DNA of 56,711 nucleotides from Actinomyces oris (GTDB taxonomy: Bacteria > Actinomycetota > Actinomycetes > Actinomycetales > Actinomycetaceae): the NCBI RefSeq assembly GCF_006546825.1, contig NZ_VICC01000009.1, positions 1-56,711 of the forward strand, written 5' to 3'. A program made the position numbers and the translations under genes. Positions 53,119-56,711 of this stretch are shown here, piece after piece. Under the pieces are notes generated by a model. It was not told the DNA's origin. It saw only the letters and a program-made list of their open reading frames with translations, and ran no database searches. Every line of letters begins with the position of its first letter. The stretch's first letter is position 1.

Positions 53119-54891
53119 GTGGCTATGGTCCTGGACTATCTGTTAGACAACCCGGTTGTCATCGTCCTGCTCATGGTTGGCTCCGGAATGCTGCTCTGGC
53201 GCGCCAGGCGCGGGAGCATACGCGTCCCGGCAGCGGCCCTCCTGATCGGCAGTACCGCCCTGTTGATCTGGAAGGTGGCTCACGCCAACATCCTCCACCA
53301 TCTGGCCGGGAACGTGGTGCTCGTCCTGTTCGTCCTGGTCGGCACCGGGATGTTGCTCGGGCACGTCAAGATCAAGGGAGTCAGCCTCGGAGCAGCAGCG
53401 GTACTGTTCTGCGGCATTGCGCTGGCGGCCTGGGGAGCGGCAGCCGCCACCCCCATTGAGGTTCCCAAGGAGCTGGGAACCCTGGGGCTGGCGATCTTCA
53501 CCTTCGCCATCGGCATCCAGTCAGGGCCGAACTTCTTCCACGTCATCCGAACCGCCGGTGGACCGCTGGCGCTCCTCCTGGGCATTCTGGGCGTGGCGGC
53601 CCTGGCAGCCGTGGGCGTGGGACGTCTCCTCGGGCTCAAGGCGGCGATGATCGCGGGAGCCTTCGCCGGTGCCGTCACGAACACGCCCGCCTTGGCCGCA
53701 GCCGGTAACGCCGCCGCCATGGCCGGAGACAAGGCCGGACCGGGTGACGCCACCGTCGCCTATGCCGTCACCTACCTCTACGGTGTCATCGGCATGCTGT
53801 TCTTCTGTCTGCTGGCGCTGCGCTACCGGCGCAGCGACAAGGACACTCCCTCCCCTCTCATCAACCGCACCATCCGGGTGGAGCGCGAGGACGGCCCACT
53901 CCTGGGCAACATCGTCGAGACCATCTCGGGACAGCTGCGGTTCTCTCGTCTACGTCGGGGCGAGAAGGGGCCGATCACCCGACCTAAGAATAACGACCGG
54001 CTGTACAAGGACGACCTCATCACCGTCGTCGGCACCCAGGACGCCGTCAACCAGGCGATCAAGGCGGTGGGCCACGGCTCCTCGCACTCACTCATCGAGG
54101 ACCGCAAGTACCTCGACTTCCGCAGGATCACGGTCTCGGACCCGAAGCTGGCCGGCCATACCATCGGAGAGCTGGATATCGACAGCCGTTTCGGGGCAAC
54201 GATCTCGCGGGTACGCCGCGGCGACGTCGACATGGTGGGCACCCCGGGTCTGGTGCTTCAGCAGGGAGACCGGGTGCGCGTCGTCGGCCCGACCGGACGC
54301 ATGAAGGAGATCTCCACATACTTCGGCGACTCCTCGCGCGGCCTGTCCTCCATCAACCCGGTGGCGCTGGGCCTGGGGATGGCACTGGGCATCTTCATCG
54401 GTGAGTGGAAGTTCCTCACCCCCACCGGAGCGACCTTCTCCATCGGATCGGCTGCCGGGACGCTCCTGGTCGGCCTCATCTTCGGGCGCATCGGCCGTAT
54501 CGGGAAGTTCGTGACCGCCATGCCCTTCACTGCCACGGCGGTGCTCTCGGAGTTCGGGCTCCTGGTCTTCCTGGCCCAGGCGGGCACGAAGGCCGGCGGG
54601 GAGATCGCGCACGCCTTCACCGGTGGCGACTGGTGGAGGATCTTCGTCACCGGTTTCGTCGTCACCACCATCGTCGGACTGGGGATCTACGCCTCCATGC
54701 GCTGGATCGTCAAGATGGGTGGCACTCGCCTGTCCGGCCTCATCGGTGGCGCACAGACCCAGCCCGCGATTCTGGCCTTCGCCAACGAGCGCACCGGCGC
54801 CGACCCGCGGGTGGCGCTGGGGTACGCGATGGTCTACCCCGTGGCAATGATCGTCAAGATCTTCATTGCGCAGGTCCTCGGCGGGCTGTGA
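53119..54891 (+). CDS. AspT/YidE-family transporter (aspartate:alanine exchanger type) with two TrkA-C domains
   Basis: 590 residues from a GTG at 53119 (ATG at 53125 is possible). Two membrane halves (about 1-245 and 410-590, five to six helices each) frame two cytoplasmic TrkA-C domains (about 250-400; LYKDDLITVVGTQDAVNQA, LQQGDRVRVVGP), the AAE transporter layout. Duplicated signature segments GAFAGAVTNTPALAAAGN and GLIGGAQTQPAILAFANE are visible. AspT exchanges aspartate for alanine; YidE relatives have unknown substrates. The substrate here is unknown, and a leucine-rich leader hints at amino-acid control. Confidence 0.88.
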   Translation: MAMVLDYLLDNPVVIVLLMVGSGMLLWRARRGSIRVPAAALLIGSTALLIWKVAHANILHHLAGNVVLVLFVLVGTGMLLGHVKIKGVSLGAAAVLFCGIALAAWGAAAATPIEVPKELGTLGLAIFTFAIGIQSGPNFFHVIRTAGGPLALLLGILGVAALAAVGVGRLLGLKAAMIAGAFAGAVTNTPALAAAGNAAAMAGDKAGPGDATVAYAVTYLYGVIGMLFFCLLALRYRRSDKDTPSPLINRTIRVEREDGPLLGNIVETISGQLRFSRLRRGEKGPITRPKNNDRLYKDDLITVVGTQDAVNQAIKAVGHGSSHSLIEDRKYLDFRRITVSDPKLAGHTIGELDIDSRFGATISRVRRGDVDMVGTPGLVLQQGDRVRVVGPTGRMKEISTYFGDSSRGLSSINPVALGLGMALGIFIGEWKFLTPTGATFSIGSAAGTLLVGLIFGRIGRIGKFVTAMPFTATAVLSEFGLLVFLAQAGTKAGGEIAHAFTGGDWWRIFVTGFVVTTIVGLGIYASMRWIVKMGGTRLSGLIGGAQTQPAILAFANERTGADPRVALGYAMVYPVAMIVKIFIAQVLGGL

Positions 54892-54925
54892 CCCGCGCAC
54901 CGCAGGCTCGCCGGTCTCGCATCAT

Positions 54926-54968
54926 CGATGGTGGCCCGTCGCTGTAGGTCAGCGGCGGGCCACCATCG
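54926..54968. terminator. Bidirectional terminator between the AspT-like gene and thrE
   Basis: 19-bp stem with one T-G pair (54926-54944 with 54950-54968), 5-base loop, between convergent genes. Confidence 0.8.
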
Positions 54969-54996
54969 TCCGTCTCAGGCGAGTACGGACCGAGAG

Positions 54997-56382
54997 TCAG
55001 TCCTCCAGAGGCTGCTCCACCGCCTCAACGTGTGTGCGGGGCAGTGTGATACGCCCGGAGGTGGCAACGTCGTGACGCCAGTTGTGATCGGTGATGATGC
55101 GCGCCAGGGCAAGCCCCACACCGATGGCGGTGATGACGAAGAAGACCTCAGCCAGGTTCGTGGCGGCTTCGCCGACGTCGACGCCAAGCTTGTCCACGGA
55201 GAGCGTGTTGAGCGCGGAAATGGCCCGGTAGAAGGGGACCCCGGGGATCATGATGACGACGGCGGGAACGGAGAGAGCCACCCGGGACAGGGAGGCGCGG
55301 GAGACGAAGAGTTGGGCGAGCAGGCCGATCGTGACTGCGGCCAGTCCCACCGCGAGCTGCCATGGCACGTGGAAGACGTCAATGAGAAGCAGTCTGCCGG
55401 TATTGGCCAGAGCCCCGACCACTGCAGCCAGCATGCTGGCCTTCACGCCTGCATTGAACAGCATGGCGAATCCGTAGGCGGCGATAAAGGAGCAGAAGCA
55501 CCGCAACACGTAAAGAAGAGGACCGTCGAGAGTGCTACCGCTGGCCGCTGCGACATCCCAGCGGAAGACGAAGGTCACGGTCCAGACGGCGACACCGGCC
55601 GCAGCCATGACCATGAGCACGTAGGCACTGCGTGACAGGGCCGAGGAGAAGTCCTGTCGGAACAGGTCGAGCATGGCGGTGACCATGGGGAAACCAGGAA
55701 TGAGGAAGAGGATCGCCGAGATGATGCCGCCCTGGTGGTTTCCCGCCACCGCGCCAGTGGCGTTCAGGACTGTCACGATGCCCATGTAGGTGCCGGAGGC
55801 CGCAACTCCGCAGACGAGCCAGGTGAAAAAGTGCTGATAGTGGCGCTCCAGCATCTGCCGGCGAACGAACTGTCCAAGGAATGCCGCGACGAGGACCGTC
55901 AAGCACTCCACCCAACCGCCCTTGTTGAGGAAGCAGAATCCGGCACAGGCCACACCCGAGGCTGCCGCGTTGGTGAAGGCGTTGTAACGCGCATGCATCT
56001 TCTCGACCTGTTGAAGCTTGGCCTCGAGGTGCTCGACGGTTTCGTGGGCTCGCAGGTCGTGGACGATGCGGCGCAGCGCCTCTAAGCGACCGACGTTGAC
56101 GCCGACCCGACGCACTTCGCAGGCCTCGGTACGGAAACGGTTGCCGACGTAGGAGGAGGTGACGATCTCGGTCATCGTCACGGTCGCCTCGTGGCGGTCG
56201 AGCCCAACAGCCGAAGCGGCTCTGGCCATGGAGGACTTGATGCGGTAGGAGCCGGCACCGGCAGCGAGCATGAGCCGTCCCAGGTGCAGCACGACGTCGG
56301 ACTGTTGCATGAGCCGATCGGCATCGAGACTCGGTTCATGGCCGTTATCCGATGGAGTGGCAGGGAGGTCGCTATGAGTCAC
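54997..56382 (-). CDS. thrE: Threonine/serine exporter family protein (ThrE)
   Basis: 461 residues from a GTG at 56382; no Shine-Dalgarno is seen, and a later ATG at 56310 is an alternative. The N-terminal soluble domain (about 30-145: LGRLMLAAGAGSYRIKSSMARAA, VTMTEIVTSSYVG) equals the first half of ThrE/YjjP. About ten membrane helices follow (ThrE N- and C-terminal domains fused). Corynebacterium ThrE exports threonine and serine. Together with ilv genes it suits amino-acid overflow control. Confidence 0.88.
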   Translation of the reverse strand: MTHSDLPATPSDNGHEPSLDADRLMQQSDVVLHLGRLMLAAGAGSYRIKSSMARAASAVGLDRHEATVTMTEIVTSSYVGNRFRTEACEVRRVGVNVGRLEALRRIVHDLRAHETVEHLEAKLQQVEKMHARYNAFTNAAASGVACAGFCFLNKGGWVECLTVLVAAFLGQFVRRQMLERHYQHFFTWLVCGVAASGTYMGIVTVLNATGAVAGNHQGGIISAILFLIPGFPMVTAMLDLFRQDFSSALSRSAYVLMVMAAAGVAVWTVTFVFRWDVAAASGSTLDGPLLYVLRCFCSFIAAYGFAMLFNAGVKASMLAAVVGALANTGRLLLIDVFHVPWQLAVGLAAVTIGLLAQLFVSRASLSRVALSVPAVVIMIPGVPFYRAISALNTLSVDKLGVDVGEAATNLAEVFFVITAIGVGLALARIITDHNWRHDVATSGRITLPRTHVEAVEQPLED

Positions 56383-56509
56383 AGAGACAATGGTGCACCG
56401 TTTCGCATCCCGCTGTCAGTTCGGTCCAGGTATCTCTCGGTTTCAGATACTGGAGTGCGGGGTGTTGTGAGGTGGTGTTGAGTGTCTTGTTGGTGGGAGA
56501 GCATAAGTG

Positions 56510-56546
56510 ACTGGCCCGGAGCCGCTCGTGGCGGTTCCGGGCCAGT
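56510..56546 (-). terminator. Terminator downstream of 5S rRNA
   Basis: 16-bp stem (56510-56525 with 56531-56546; one G-T pair) and a 5-base loop. It ends the rRNA operon on the minus strand, 10 bases after the 5S gene. Confidence 0.75.
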
Positions 56547-56556
56547 TGATGTTTGT

Positions 56557-56676
56557 GCTCGGTGGTGTCCTACTCTCCCGCACCCTGGCGGGTGCAGTAC
56601 CATCGGCGCTGTCAGGCTTAGCTTCCGGGTTCGGGATGGATACCGGGCGTTTCCCTGTCGCTGTGACCACCGAGAC
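56557..56676 (-). rRNA. rrf: 5S ribosomal RNA
   Basis: About 120 bases on the minus strand. CTCGGTGG at the 5' end pairs with CCACCGAG at the 3' end. The conserved core CCGAACCCGGAAGCTAAG and GATGGTACTGC are present. Ends are good to a few bases. 56677-56711 would be spacer toward 23S rRNA, beyond the right edge. Confidence 0.95.
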
Positions 56677-56711
56677 GACTACATGGGCAGTGCTTCGTTG
56701 TCTGGTGCGGT

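Overview
The window comes from a GC-rich member of the Actinomycetota and looks most like Actinomyces or a close relative in the Actinomycetaceae. This rests on gene content and order (ssrA-smpB-M23 peptidase-ftsX-ftsE, a DEDDh oligoribonuclease, an FHA-ABC exporter beside a Ser/Thr kinase, ilvB-ilvN-ilvC), strong GC bias, frequent GTG/TTG starts and several apparently leaderless genes. No species marker was searched, so the genus is an inference.

Layout. 0.06-4.4 kb: ribosome rescue (tmRNA and SmpB) and a division module (FtsE, FtsX, secreted M23 peptidase). 4.5-9.5 kb: a small hypothetical gene, a paralogous SSB without the usual acidic tip, two overlapping membrane-remodelling-type GTPases and tRNA-Arg(TCT). 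9.9-15.2 kb: an FHA-FHA-ABC exporter, read from a TTG start, convergent with a membrane Ser/Thr kinase. 15.3-16.2 kb: orn and tRNA-His.

16.4-43.3 kb: a 27-kb cell-wall glycopolymer locus that resembles wall teichoic acid synthesis. It holds two CDP-glycerol synthases (TagD), a WecA/TagO-type initiating transferase, a TagG/TagH exporter, a UDP-ManNAc dehydrogenase, an LCP ligase, a Tat-lipoprotein polysaccharide deacetylase, a DUF6270-type protein, and seven large glycosyltransferases. Three of these carry CDP-glycerol glycerophosphotransferase (TagF-like) domains fused to other modules. One rightward operon (18.1-25.3 kb) holds initiation and export. The leftward genes (43.3-25.4 kb) hold polymerisation, precursor supply and wall attachment. 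This is the most likely place for undescribed biology in the window.

43.5-52.8 kb: branched-chain amino acid synthesis (ilvE, leuB, ilvC, ilvN, ilvB), interrupted by two lipoproteins and a TetR/MFS efflux pair. 53.0-56.4 kb: an AspT/YidE-type transporter preceded by a leucine-rich leader ORF, and a ThrE-type exporter. The window ends in a 5S rRNA on the minus strand; the rest of the rRNA operon would lie to the right.

The control region between ilvB and the transporter contains a duplicated palindrome and a 19-bp inverted repeat. A near copy of that 19-bp element lies upstream of the LCP gene.
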